Of a stretch of 64,000 bases of DNA, positions 53,081 to 61,878 are shown in pieces (the stretch's first letter is position 1; each line of letters begins with the position of its first letter). The position numbers were made by a program, and so were the translations under genes. Under the pieces are notes generated by a model. It saw only the letters and a program-made list of their open reading frames with translations, did no database searches and was not told the origin of the DNA. This stretch comes from an uncultured Caulobacterales bacterium. GTDB lineage: Bacteria > Pseudomonadota > Alphaproteobacteria > Caulobacterales > Caulobacteraceae. The stretch spans positions 1-64,000 of the forward strand of contig CAIUMD010000014.1 of assembly GCA_903900155.1 (NCBI GenBank), written 5' to 3'.

Positions 53081-54571
53081 ATGGCCATGGAACATGTCGA
53101 CGTCCTGATCGTGGGCGCGGGCTTGTCGGGGATCGGCGCGGCCTATCACCTGAAGAAGCACTGCCCGGGCAAGAGCTATGCGATCCTGGAAGGGCGCGAG
53201 GCGATCGGCGGCACCTGGGATCTCTTCCGTTATCCCGGCATCCGGTCTGACAGCGACATGTACACCCTCGGCTACAGCTTCAAGCCGTGGAAGGCCGCCA
53301 AGGCCATCGCCGACGGCCCGTCGATCCTGAGCTATGTCCGCGAGACCGCCCGCGAGAACGACGTCGACCGCCACATCCGCTTCAAGCATCTGGTCAAGCG
53401 CGCCAGCTGGTCGACCGAGACGGCGACCTGGACCGTCGAGGCCGAGCACGACGGCCAGATCGTGCAATACAGCTGCGGCTTTCTCTACATGTGCGCCGGC
53501 TACTACCGCTACTCGGCTGGCTACACGCCCGATTTCCCGGGAACCGACCGCTTTAAGGGGACGATCGTCCACCCGCAGCACTGGCCCGAAAACCTGGACT
53601 ATGCCGGCAAGAAGGTCGTGGTGATCGGCAGCGGCGCCACCGCCGTGACGCTCGTGCCGGAAATGGCCCGCACCGCCGCGCACGTCACCATGCTGCAGCG
53701 CTCGCCGACCTATGTGGTCTCGCGCCCGGCCGAGGACGGGGTGGCTAACTGGCTGCGGTCCAAGCTGCCGGCCATGACCGCCTATGGCATCACCCGCTGG
53801 AAGAACGTCCTCTTCCAGATGCTGTTCTTCAACATGGCGCGGAAGAAGCCCGAGAAGGTCAAGGAGCGCTTGCTGGGCATGGTGCGCGACCAACTGGGGC
53901 CGGACTACGACATCGGCGCCCATTTCACACCGCGCTACAATCCGTGGGACCAGCGCCTGTGCCTGGTGCCGGACGCGGATCTCTTCGCCTCGATCAAGGC
54001 GGGGACCAGCTCGGTGGTCACCGACCATATCGAGACCTTCACCGAAGACGGCATCCTGCTGAAGTCGGGCAAGACCCTGGAGGCCGACGTCATCGTCACC
54101 GCCACGGGCCTGCAGCTGCAGCTGATCGGCGGCATGGAGGTCGTGGTCGACGGCAAGACGGCCCAGCTGTCGGAGTCGATGAGCTACAAGGGCATGATGT
54201 TCAGCGACGTGCCGAACCTGGCCTCGGCGTTCGGCTACACCAACGCCAGCTGGACGCTGAAGGCGGACCTGACCTCCGAATATGTCTGCCGCCTGATCAA
54301 CAGCATGGACCGCGCCGGCGCCGACTATTGCGTGCCGCGCATCGACGGCCAGATGGAGGTTGCGCCGTGGCTGGACTTCTCGTCCGGCTACGTCACCCGC
54401 TCCATGGACCAGTTCCCCAAACAGGGCCTGCGCAAGCCGTGGAAGGTGCATCAGAACTACGCCCTGGACCTGGTGGCCCTGCGCTTCGGCAAGGTCGAGG
54501 ACGGGGTGATGGAATTCGGCAAGAAGACGGGGGCGAAGGCCGCGACCGTGGCGGAAAAAGCGGCGGCATAG
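53081..54571 (+). CDS. Flavin-dependent monooxygenase (Baeyer-Villiger/FMO-like)
   Basis: 496 residues; an ATG two codons in (53087) is the alternative start. LIVGAGLSGIGAAYHL is the FAD fold, GGTWDLFRYPGIRSDSDMYT a BVMO-type contact, and VVVIGSGATAVTLVPEMA the NADPH fold. A motif near FPGTDRFKGTIVHPQHWP resembles the FxGxxxHxxxWP fingerprint of the superfamily. Likely oxidises ketones or sulfides. It is followed by an MpaB-type oxygenase. Confidence 0.9.
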   Translation: MAMEHVDVLIVGAGLSGIGAAYHLKKHCPGKSYAILEGREAIGGTWDLFRYPGIRSDSDMYTLGYSFKPWKAAKAIADGPSILSYVRETARENDVDRHIRFKHLVKRASWSTETATWTVEAEHDGQIVQYSCGFLYMCAGYYRYSAGYTPDFPGTDRFKGTIVHPQHWPENLDYAGKKVVVIGSGATAVTLVPEMARTAAHVTMLQRSPTYVVSRPAEDGVANWLRSKLPAMTAYGITRWKNVLFQMLFFNMARKKPEKVKERLLGMVRDQLGPDYDIGAHFTPRYNPWDQRLCLVPDADLFASIKAGTSSVVTDHIETFTEDGILLKSGKTLEADVIVTATGLQLQLIGGMEVVVDGKTAQLSESMSYKGMMFSDVPNLASAFGYTNASWTLKADLTSEYVCRLINSMDRAGADYCVPRIDGQMEVAPWLDFSSGYVTRSMDQFPKQGLRKPWKVHQNYALDLVALRFGKVEDGVMEFGKKTGAKAATVAEKAAA

Positions 54572-54643
54572 TTTCCCTATCGAATTTGATAGGTTGTGAA
54601 CTCCGGCGCGCCCCCCGACCTTTCTAGGGGAAGGAGATCGCGT

Positions 54644-55582
54644 ATGGCGCAACCGTCCTCGTACCTGGGCTGGAAGATCGACTACGCCAACCCGCCGGGC
54701 GAGCCCGCCTATCTGGATCCGGGCTCGATGCACTGGCGGGTGTACAAGAACCCGATCGCCCTGGCGGTCGGGGGCGTGGCCGCCGTGCTGCTGGAGTTCG
54801 CCGACGCCCGGATCCGCTCGGGCGTCTGGGACCACTCGACCTACAAGGTTGACCCGATCGGCCGCTCCAAGCGCACCGGCATCGCCGCCATGGTCGGGGT
54901 CTATGGCCCGCAGGCCGCCGCGCGGCGGGTGATCCAGGGCGTCACCAACATGCACACGCGCGTGGTGGGCCAGACGCCCGGCGGCGAGGCCTACAAGGCG
55001 CTGGACGTCGAACTGCTGGACTGGGTCAGCGCCACGGCCGGCTACGGCTTCCTCAACGCCTACGACCGCTTCGTCGAACCGCTGACGCAGGCCGAGAAGA
55101 CCCGCTTCTACGAAGAGGCGCACCCGATCGCGCGGCTGTACGGGGTGAAGTACTCGCCCTCCTCCCAGGCCGACTTCATGGCCATGATGGAGAAGCTGGC
55201 CCCGCGCTTCGAGCCGCACCCGATCGTCGGGGAGTTCCTGGACATCATCCAGTCGGGCAAGGCCGCGCCCGCCGCGCCGAAGTTCCTGCACAAGGCCCTG
55301 GCGCGGGCGTCGGTGTCGCTGCTGCCGCCGATCGTGCGCGAGCGGCTTGGGCTGGGCCCCGAGTACGATCTCTCCACCGTCGACCGCCTGGCCCTGAAGG
55401 CCGCCGGCCGGCTGGCCGAAAAGATCCCGGTGAGGAGCTCCCCGCCCAGCCAGGCCAGCCTGCGCCTGGGTCTGCCGTATGATTTCCTGTACCGCGGCCG
55501 CGCCGAGCAGAAGCGGCTGCTGGCCGCCTCTACTTCTTCAGGTACTTATCCAGGAAGTCCACGTACGCATCCGACGCCTTGA
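54644..55582 (+). CDS. MpaB-type oxygenase (DUF2236 family)
   Basis: 312 residues from ATG 54644, behind AAGGAG. DPGSMHWRVYKNPIALAVGGVAAVLLEFADARI, then DHSTYKVDPIGRSKRT and VYGPQAAARRVIQGV..HTRVVG match oxygenase MpaB (latex-clearing-protein-like, heme) members. The last 18 codons run antisense into the S9 peptidase gene, so the C-terminus (STSSGTYPGSPRTHPTP) may be a read-through tail. Probably co-transcribed with the monooxygenase (72-base gap). Confidence 0.85.
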   Translation: MAQPSSYLGWKIDYANPPGEPAYLDPGSMHWRVYKNPIALAVGGVAAVLLEFADARIRSGVWDHSTYKVDPIGRSKRTGIAAMVGVYGPQAAARRVIQGVTNMHTRVVGQTPGGEAYKALDVELLDWVSATAGYGFLNAYDRFVEPLTQAEKTRFYEEAHPIARLYGVKYSPSSQADFMAMMEKLAPRFEPHPIVGEFLDIIQSGKAAPAAPKFLHKALARASVSLLPPIVRERLGLGPEYDLSTVDRLALKAAGRLAEKIPVRSSPPSQASLRLGLPYDFLYRGRAEQKRLLAASTSSGTYPGSPRTHPTP

Positions 55583-57428
55583 TGCGGTTGTCGCGCTTGA
55601 GGAAGCCGTGGCCCTCGTCGGGGAACACCACGTACTCGACCGGCGTGCCGCCCGCCTTGACCTCGGCGACCAGTTCGTCGCTCTCGACCTTGAGCACGCG
55701 CGGGTCGTTGGCGCCCTGGATGACCAGCAGCGGCTTCTTGATGTTCTTGGCGTGGAACAACGGCGAGATGGCGCGGTGGCGGACGCCGTCGGTGGCCGGG
55801 TCGCCCATCTCGTCATAGAGCGACTCCTTGAACGAGGCCCACCACGGCGGGATCGAGGTCAGGGTCCGCACCCAGTTGGTCACCCCGAAGATGTCGATGC
55901 CGGCGTCGAACACGTCCGGCTGGAAGGCCAGGGCCGCGGCGGTCATGTAGCCGCCGTACGAGCCGCCCACCACCGCGATGCCGTCGTCGGCGATCCAGTC
56001 CATACCCTGCAGCCAGGCCTTGGAGGCCACGACGTCCTTCAGGTCGACGTCGCCGTGCTTCTTGTCGTCCAGGTGGAAAAAGGTCTTGCCGTAGCCCGAC
56101 GAGCCCCGGTTGTTGATCGCATAGACCGCGTAGCCGTGGTTCACCAGGTGCTGGACCATGGGGTTGTAGCCCTTGCGGCTCTGGCCGCCGGGACCGCCGT
56201 GGACCAGCACGATGGCCGGGACCGGCTTGGCCGCCGAGGCGTCCTTGGGCCGGTACAGCACGCCCGGCACCTCCAGCCCGTCATAGCTCTTGAAGCGCGC
56301 TACGCTGGCCTCGACCAGGTCGCTCTCGGCGATGGCCGGGTTCTGGGCCTTGGTCAGGCGCTTGGCCTGGCCGGTCTTGAGGTCGGCCACGAAGATGTCC
56401 ACCGGCGAGGTGTCAGAGGCTACGGCGACGGCGATGGCGCTTTCGTCGCGATTGAACCGCACCGCGCCGATGTCGCCGTCCGGCAGGCCGGTCAGCTTCA
56501 CCGCCTGGCCGGTCTTCTGGTCCAGCAAGGTCAGCTGCGTCGACGCATCGGCGTTCAGGGCCGAGACGCGGTAGCGTCCCGACTTGGAGAAGCTGACATC
56601 CTGCACGTCCCAGTCGGCCTTGATCAGCGAGGCCTTGGCGCCGCCGGCCAGGGTGTAGGTCCAGGCCTGGTTGAACTCGCCGTGCTCGTCGGTGGCGAAG
56701 ACCAGCGCCTTACTGTCCGGCGTGAAGCCATAGACATCGTACGAGACATTGCCGGTGTGCGGCGTGATCAGCTTGGGCTCGCCCTTGGCCTTCAGGTCGA
56801 CCAGATAGAGGTTGCCGTCGGCGCTGGTGCGCGGCTTGGACAGGGCCAGGGTCCCGCCATCCGGCGAGACGCCGCCCAATTCATAGCCCGAGTTCTGGAA
56901 CACCAGGGTGCGGGCATAGGTCTTGGCGTCATAGGCGTAGACGTCGAAGGTCTTGGCGTCGCGCTCGTTGGTGTAGAGCCAGAACTGGTCGCCCGAGGGG
57001 CCCCAGCCCACGAAGCCGGCCTTGACCTTGTCGCCCGGCGTCAGGTCCTTCACCGCCCCGTCCAGGCCGCGCACATAGACGTGGCTCAGCTCGTTGCCGC
57101 CGCCGTCGGCGCTGAACAGGATGCGGGCGTCCTTGGGGAACCAGCTGACCGCGAAGGTGGCGTTGGTGTTCGAGGTCGTCAGCGGCGTCGCCGCCCCGCC
57201 CGTCACCGGCAGGGCGTAGACGTTATAGACTCCGGTCTGGTCGCCGGAGATCAGCAGGCTCTTGCCGTCCGGCGAAAAGCTGAAGCCCGCGTCGGGCGCG
57301 GCCCTATAGCTGGTGGTCTCGTAAAACGCCTTGGCCGAATAGGTCTTCACCTGGGCCAGAGCCGCGGGCGCGACGCCGCCCATCAGCAGCGCCGCGCCCA
57401 GCGCGATCGACATCGAACGAAGCTTCAT
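55530..57428 (-). CDS. S9-family prolyl oligopeptidase-like peptidase
   Basis: 632 residues with signal peptide (about 1-25, ending AALAQ). A beta-propeller N-terminal part (repeated FSPDGKSLLI-, WFPKDARILFSADG-type blades) precedes an alpha/beta-hydrolase domain with VLVHGGPGGQSRKGY, catalytic Ser in GGSYGGYMTAAAL, Asp in VIQGANDPRVL and His in FPDEGHGF. Periplasmic degradation of peptides (DPP/AAP type). Convergent with the MpaB-type gene, overlapping it by 53 bases. Confidence 0.92.
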   Translation of the reverse strand: MKLRSMSIALGAALLMGGVAPAALAQVKTYSAKAFYETTSYRAAPDAGFSFSPDGKSLLISGDQTGVYNVYALPVTGGAATPLTTSNTNATFAVSWFPKDARILFSADGGGNELSHVYVRGLDGAVKDLTPGDKVKAGFVGWGPSGDQFWLYTNERDAKTFDVYAYDAKTYARTLVFQNSGYELGGVSPDGGTLALSKPRTSADGNLYLVDLKAKGEPKLITPHTGNVSYDVYGFTPDSKALVFATDEHGEFNQAWTYTLAGGAKASLIKADWDVQDVSFSKSGRYRVSALNADASTQLTLLDQKTGQAVKLTGLPDGDIGAVRFNRDESAIAVAVASDTSPVDIFVADLKTGQAKRLTKAQNPAIAESDLVEASVARFKSYDGLEVPGVLYRPKDASAAKPVPAIVLVHGGPGGQSRKGYNPMVQHLVNHGYAVYAINNRGSSGYGKTFFHLDDKKHGDVDLKDVVASKAWLQGMDWIADDGIAVVGGSYGGYMTAAALAFQPDVFDAGIDIFGVTNWVRTLTSIPPWWASFKESLYDEMGDPATDGVRHRAISPLFHAKNIKKPLLVIQGANDPRVLKVESDELVAEVKAGGTPVEYVVFPDEGHGFLKRDNRIKASDAYVDFLDKYLKK

Positions 57429-57574
57429 CGCCGTTTCCCCCGGATTGTTGCAGGCGGCGAGCTTAACCCCTGGCGGTCGACTGGCAACCGCTCAACCGGA
57501 GACCATAAAATCCGATCATCCCCGCGAAAGCGGGACCCAAGCTGAGCGAACGGTATCCCACACTCCAAAATCCG

Positions 57575-57710
57575 CCTTCCTAGGCCTTGTGCCTAGGACC
57601 CATGGCGCGGCTTGGCGTGGCGTTTCTGGATTGCCCCCGTCCAGGTGGACAAGAGCCTGCCCGATCAGCTGTTTCTGAACGATGGGTCCTGGGCACAAGG
57701 CCCAGGAAGG
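57575..57710. repeat. Inverted repeat flanking a short spacer (type D)
   Basis: Left arm CCTTCCTAGGCCTTGTGCCT (extended AGGACCCAT) at 57575-57603 and right arm ATGGGTCCTGGGCACAAGGC (extended CCAGGAAGG) at 57682-57710 are imperfect inverted copies about 80 bases apart. A further CATCCCCGCGAAAGCGGG dyad lies at 57519-57536. Unlike types A to C no second copy is seen in this window. The 57429-57736 gap holds no gene. Confidence 0.75.
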
Positions 57711-57736
57711 CAGGTTTTGGTGGAGCGGTGTGGGGT

Positions 57737-58390
57737 TCAGTCCTCGTCGTCGAAGCCTTCGTCATCGACCTCAGGCGCCACAGCCTTCTCCACCTTCGGC
57801 GCCTTGCGTTTCACGAACCGCAGGGCCGTGTAACTCGACGAAAACGCACACACCTTGGTGTCCACAAAGCCGAGGCCCCGCACGGCCTCCAGGATCTCGA
57901 CGTCCTTCAGCGGCGCGCCCTTGCCTTTCTGGGCCACGATCCAGATCGCGCCCTTGGGCCCCAACGCGCCTTCCCAATCCTCGATGCGGTCGAAGTCGGC
58001 CAGGTCCTCGACGCCCAGGAACAGGAGGTCGACGTCTTCCTCGGCCTCGCCCAGTTCGATGCGGGTCTCCAACTCGGCGATGAAGGCCTCGTCCTCGACG
58101 CCGTCGACCACCACGGTCATGCCCGGCTTCACGCCCAGCTTGTCCAGGCGCGAGGGCGGGTTCCAGATGGCGTGCAGCCACTTCTCGGCCTGGCCGGCGT
58201 CCAGCGTGAAGCGGGTGCCGTCGCTCAGGACCAGGTCATCGCCCTCGGTGCGGATATTGCGCAGCGCGTGGCCCTGGTAGATGCCGCGCACCGCCCCGCG
58301 GAAGATCAGCTTGGGCGGCTCCCACAGGAGCTTGCCCTCGCTCTCGCCGTCGGACAGCTGGCCCCAGACGCCGCTCGCTTCCTTGCCCAT
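57737..58390 (-). CDS. DUF3052-like hypothetical protein
   Basis: 217 residues. LDKLGVKPGMTVVVDGVEDEAFIAEL and, near the end, LGPKGAIWIVAQKGKG, GFVDTKVCAFSSSYTALRFVKRK resemble the DUF3052 domain, whose fold looks like a SAM-methyltransferase without clear active site. A very acidic end (EVDDEGFDDED). Starts two bases after the enoyl-CoA hydratase stop, so co-transcribed. Function unknown. Confidence 0.65.
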   Translation of the reverse strand: MGKEASGVWGQLSDGESEGKLLWEPPKLIFRGAVRGIYQGHALRNIRTEGDDLVLSDGTRFTLDAGQAEKWLHAIWNPPSRLDKLGVKPGMTVVVDGVEDEAFIAELETRIELGEAEEDVDLLFLGVEDLADFDRIEDWEGALGPKGAIWIVAQKGKGAPLKDVEILEAVRGLGFVDTKVCAFSSSYTALRFVKRKAPKVEKAVAPEVDDEGFDDED

Positions 58391-58392
58391 GC

Positions 58393-59190
58393 TTACTTGC
58401 CTTTGAACTCGGGCTGACGCTTCTCGAGGATCGCGTCGACGCCTTCCATGTGGTCTTCGGTGTGGTGAGCGATGGCCTGGGCGGCTGCGCTCATCTCCAT
58501 CAGGGTGTCGTAGCTGGCGGTCTGGCCGTGCTTGAGCAGGCTCTTGGCCATGCGCAGGGCGTGCGGCGGCTGCTGAGCGATCCGCGTCGCCAGGGCCATG
58601 GCCTCGTCCATCAGCGTATCGGCCGAGACGGCGCGGCTGATCAGCCCCCACTCGGCCGCCTTGGCCGCATCGATGACGTCGCCGGTAAAGAGCAGTTCGG
58701 CCGCTCGGCTCATGCCCACGGTGCGCGGCATCAGCCAGGCGCCGCCGTCGCCGGGGATCAAGCCGAGCTTCAGGAAGGTGACGCCGAACTTGGCCGTGTC
58801 GGCGGCGATCCGGATGTCGGTCATGCAGGCCACATCGCAGCCCAGGCCGATCGCCGCCCCGTTCACCGCCGCGATCGACGGGACCTCCAGGCCATAGATG
58901 GCCCGGACGATGCGGTGGATGTTCTTGCGGTAGCCGTCGCGCACGGCCACGCCGTTGCCGCCGAACGCGCCCTCGCGGGCCTTCATCGCCTTGACGTCGC
59001 CGCCGGCCGAGAAGGCCTTGCCCGCGCCGGTCAGGATCACGCAGCGGATGTCCTGGTCGTCGTTGATCGCCTCGCAGGCCGCCGCGACCTGGTCGCCGTC
59101 GCCCGGCGCGCCCAGGGCGTTCATCGCCTCGGGGCGGTTCAGGGTCAGAATGGCGACGTGGCCGCGCTTTTCGGTGAGGATCAGGGACAA
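58393..59190 (-). CDS. Enoyl-CoA hydratase/isomerase family protein
   Basis: 265 residues from a TTG at 59190: AGGAG lies eight bases upstream on the minus strand, and LSLILTEKRGHVAILTLNRPEAMNAL is the usual family start. The in-frame ATG at 59232 lacks such a site. Crotonase features: AFSAGGDVKAM (oxyanion hole), IAAVNGAAIGLGCDVACMTDIRIA. Acts on acyl-CoA thioesters; specific substrate unclear. Confidence 0.9.
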   Translation of the reverse strand: MSLILTEKRGHVAILTLNRPEAMNALGAPGDGDQVAAACEAINDDQDIRCVILTGAGKAFSAGGDVKAMKAREGAFGGNGVAVRDGYRKNIHRIVRAIYGLEVPSIAAVNGAAIGLGCDVACMTDIRIAADTAKFGVTFLKLGLIPGDGGAWLMPRTVGMSRAAELLFTGDVIDAAKAAEWGLISRAVSADTLMDEAMALATRIAQQPPHALRMAKSLLKHGQTASYDTLMEMSAAAQAIAHHTEDHMEGVDAILEKRQPEFKGK

Positions 59191-59369
59191 GGTGGACGCT
59201 CCTGCTGTGCTTTTCTGATTTTCCCCTTCCATAGACGGGTTTGCCGCCGCCGTGCAGCCTGACGCGACGAGACGACCGGTGCGATCACGCCGATCACGAA
59301 AACGCGATTGGCGTGGCGGCTCGACCCGACATTGAAATGGCTTCTGGGACGAGGACGAGGCTGCGGCGA

Positions 59370-59732
59370 ATGACCGAGCACGCGAAGGCCCGACACGTGT
59401 TGATTATCGAGGATGAAATCCTCGTCGCGTTCGAGGTCGAAGCTCTTCTGGCGGAGATGGGCTTCACGAGTTTCGATATAGCCGACAGCGCGGCTGACGC
59501 GCTGACCCTGGCGATCGCCAATCCCCCCGACCTGATCACCGCCGACTACCGCATCGTGGGCGGCACCGGACTCGAGGCCGTCGAGGCCATCGAGAGCCGG
59601 CTGGGGCGCATCCCCGTGGTCTATGTCACCGGCAACGCCGACCAGCTGCGCGGGCGCGTACAGCCGATCGTCGACAAGCCGATCTCGCCGCGCGTGCTGG
59701 CCGAAGCGTGCGCCCGGGCTTCGACCACCTAG
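59370..59732 (+). CDS. Single-domain response regulator
   Basis: 120 residues from ATG 59370. Receiver fold: acidic patch E14-D15-E16 in IIEDE, phospho-acceptor Asp59 in ITADYR, Thr87 in YVTGN, Lys103 in DKPIS. No output domain. Such CheY-like or FixJ-type receivers often pair with HWE kinases in alphaproteobacteria, though the window's kinase at 37967 is far away. Divergent from the hydratase. Confidence 0.9.
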   Translation: MTEHAKARHVLIIEDEILVAFEVEALLAEMGFTSFDIADSAADALTLAIANPPDLITADYRIVGGTGLEAVEAIESRLGRIPVVYVTGNADQLRGRVQPIVDKPISPRVLAEACARASTT

Positions 59733-59733
59733 A

Positions 59734-59907
59734 GGTTGCGTCGTCCGCATCGCCGATCCCAAGACCCTGATGCTGCCCGACCGGCGCGGCAACAACCGCA
59801 CCGACAGCCTGCGCAACATCGTCCACGACCCGCGCGTGGCGCTGCTGTTTCTGATCCCCGGCTCGGGTGCCACCCGCCGACCGCGCCGATCACGCGCCGA
59901 ACGCTAA
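59734..59907 (+). pseudogene. Remnant of a pyridoxamine 5'-phosphate oxidase-family gene
   Basis: The frame reads VVRIADPKTLMLPDRRGNNR, then TDSLRNIVHDPRVALLFLIPG, a strong match to the middle of PNPOx-like flavin-binding proteins (DRRGNNRxDxLxNI). There is no start codon, the N-terminal half is missing and the rest runs into an unrelated Arg-rich tail. Decayed fragment between the response regulator and the antiporter gene, overlapping the antiporter stop. Confidence 0.75.
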
Positions 59908-61439
59908 CTCTCCTCGATCTGGCGCTCGTCCTCGCGGCTGATCGAGACTTCCTCGAAATCCCGCTCCTCCTGCAGGATCAGGAAGGCGTCGGCGCCGCCG
60001 CCGCCCGACAACCGCAGCTCCTCCAACCGCAGGCGCTGGCCGTGGATGGCCTTGAGGCCGATGGTGCGGCGCGCCTCCAGCGGGCCGGTCGCGGGCGGGA
60101 CGCCGATGGGCACGGCGGCGAAACGATAGCGCCAGTGGTCGACGGCCTCGCCGGTGCGGCCGTCCAGCACCCGCAGGGCCGCGCCGGCCAGGTCGGCGCG
60201 CAGGCGCACCAGCTCCTCGCCCAGGGCGTCCTCGCGGTCCAAGCCCATCAGGCGGATCAGCGGCGTCAGGGTCAGGCCTTGCAGCACCAGGGTGGCCAGC
60301 ACCACGGCGAAGGCGGTCAGCACGACCAGGTCGCGCTGCGGGAAGTTGGCCGGCAGGGCGAAGGCCGTCGCCAGGGTGACCAGGCCCCGCATGCCGCACC
60401 AGCCGACCAGCACGCCTTGCTTGAGGCTGGCGGCCGGATAGCCGCCGCGCAGGCTGTGGAACGTCTGGGCCAGACGGATGTAGACCAGCACCCAGACCAT
60501 CCGCACGACGATCAGGCAGGCGACCACCGCCAAAGCGAAGATCGCCGCTTCCATCAGCCGGCCGCGATCCATGGCCGTGACGATGGTGCGCGCCTGGAAC
60601 CCCATCAGCAGAAAGGCGACCACGTTCAGCAGGAACACCGCCGAGGTCCAGACGGCGAAGCTGTGGATGCGCATGCGCGGCGGGGTGCGCATGGCGGCCG
60701 TGCTGGCCACGGTCATGGCGAAGGCCACCAGGCACAGCACCGGCGACACGCCCAGCCGCTCGGCCAGCACCCAGCAGCCGAAGGCGACGACGAACTCCAT
60801 GACGTTGCCGCCCAGGGTGCCGGTGACGAACGGACTGAGGAACCGCAGCACCCGCGCCAGCAGCATGCCCAGGATGATCCCGCCCGGCGCGGCCAGAGAG
60901 AGCTTCACGCCCAGGGCCGGATCGATGCCGCCCTTGGCCTGGAAGGCCAGGGCCGCCGAAAACAGCAAGAGGGCCGAGGCGTCGTTCAGCAGGCTCTCGC
61001 CCTTCAGCACCGCGATCGAGCCGCGCGGCATCCGCACGCTGCTGAGCACGGCAGTGGCGGCCGCGGCGTCCGGCGGGGCGACGATCGCGCCCAGGGCGAC
61101 GGCGGCGGCGATCGGCAGCCCGGCCATGACCACGCCCAGCCAGGCCACCGCCCCGGCGCTCAAGCCCACGGCCACCACGACCAGGGCGAACAGCGGCCGC
61201 CACAGCCCGCGGATATCGGCCATCGGGAAATCGAAGGCCGCGTCCACCAGGGCCGGGGCCAGGAACAGGGCCAGGGCGGTATGCGGCTCGATCGAGATGT
61301 TCGGCGCGCCGGGGACCAGGGCCAGGCACACCCCGGCGGCGGCCAGCATGGTCGGATATGGCGCCTTGATGCGTCGCGAGACCTGCAGCAACAGGACCGC
61401 GATGCCCACCAGGGCCAGCAGGCTCTCGAAGAAACTCAC
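59904..61439 (-). CDS. CPA1-family Na+/H+ antiporter
   Basis: 511 residues. About 12 spans, with APALVDAAFDFPMADIR and GAIVAPPDAAAATAVLSSVRMPRGSIAVLKGESLLNDASALLLF, the PPD and GESLLND motifs of NhaP-type CPA1 exchangers. A soluble tail of about 115 residues ends EERDFEEVSISREDERQIEES. Exchanges Na+ or K+ for protons across the inner membrane. Confidence 0.93.
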   Translation of the reverse strand: MSFFESLLALVGIAVLLLQVSRRIKAPYPTMLAAAGVCLALVPGAPNISIEPHTALALFLAPALVDAAFDFPMADIRGLWRPLFALVVVAVGLSAGAVAWLGVVMAGLPIAAAVALGAIVAPPDAAAATAVLSSVRMPRGSIAVLKGESLLNDASALLLFSAALAFQAKGGIDPALGVKLSLAAPGGIILGMLLARVLRFLSPFVTGTLGGNVMEFVVAFGCWVLAERLGVSPVLCLVAFAMTVASTAAMRTPPRMRIHSFAVWTSAVFLLNVVAFLLMGFQARTIVTAMDRGRLMEAAIFALAVVACLIVVRMVWVLVYIRLAQTFHSLRGGYPAASLKQGVLVGWCGMRGLVTLATAFALPANFPQRDLVVLTAFAVVLATLVLQGLTLTPLIRLMGLDREDALGEELVRLRADLAGAALRVLDGRTGEAVDHWRYRFAAVPIGVPPATGPLEARRTIGLKAIHGQRLRLEELRLSGGGGADAFLILQEERDFEEVSISREDERQIEES

Positions 61440-61457
61440 GCGGCGGGCTCCGAACGG

Positions 61458-61756
61458 TCAGGCATCGTAGCGGAACCCCTCGACATTCTCGTCGGCGACC
61501 GGCGCCTCCAGGCTCTTGCCGACGGCCATCCTGGACAAACGCACGTCGCCCACCGGCAGCGTAGGCTCGCCCTTGATGCGGCAGACGAACAGAGCAGGTC
61601 GGTGTCGACGCTCGGCACCCCGCCGACGATGTTGCGGACATGGTCGCCGCGCCGCTCGTTGGTCTTCACGAACAGCCGGTTGTGGATCGGCGCGGCCCGG
61701 CCGTCCGCGCCCTTGCCGTCGCCGGTCATGCCGCGTCGCGTCAGGTCACCGACCAT
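61458..61756 (-). pseudogene. Frameshifted conserved hypothetical gene
   Basis: A good start (ATG 61756 behind GGAGAG) opens MVGDLTRRGMTGDGKGADGR and stays open to about SVDTDLL. Sense then continues in another frame, LFVCRIKGEPTLPVGDVRLS, to VEGFRYDA and TGA at 61458. The total of 299 bases is one short of a reading frame, so one base seems to be missing near 61585-61595. Either a recent pseudogene or a sequencing error. Function unknown. Confidence 0.7.
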
Positions 61757-61815
61757 CGATCTCTCCGACTCTTTCCCGTCAGGACAACCGATCGACGGCC
61801 GAATACCAAGACAAA

Positions 61816-61845
61816 AGCGGCCCCGGGGTCTCCCCCGGGGCCGCT
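61816..61845 (-). terminator. Terminator of dksA
   Basis: A perfect 13-bp stem, AGCGGCCCCGGGG with CCCCGGGGCCGCT, loop TCTC. On the minus strand TTTTGTCTT follows. It is 34 bases past the dksA stop. Confidence 0.9.
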
Positions 61846-61878
61846 CGGAAACACAACAGTCCCCCTGCAGGGCCGCTT

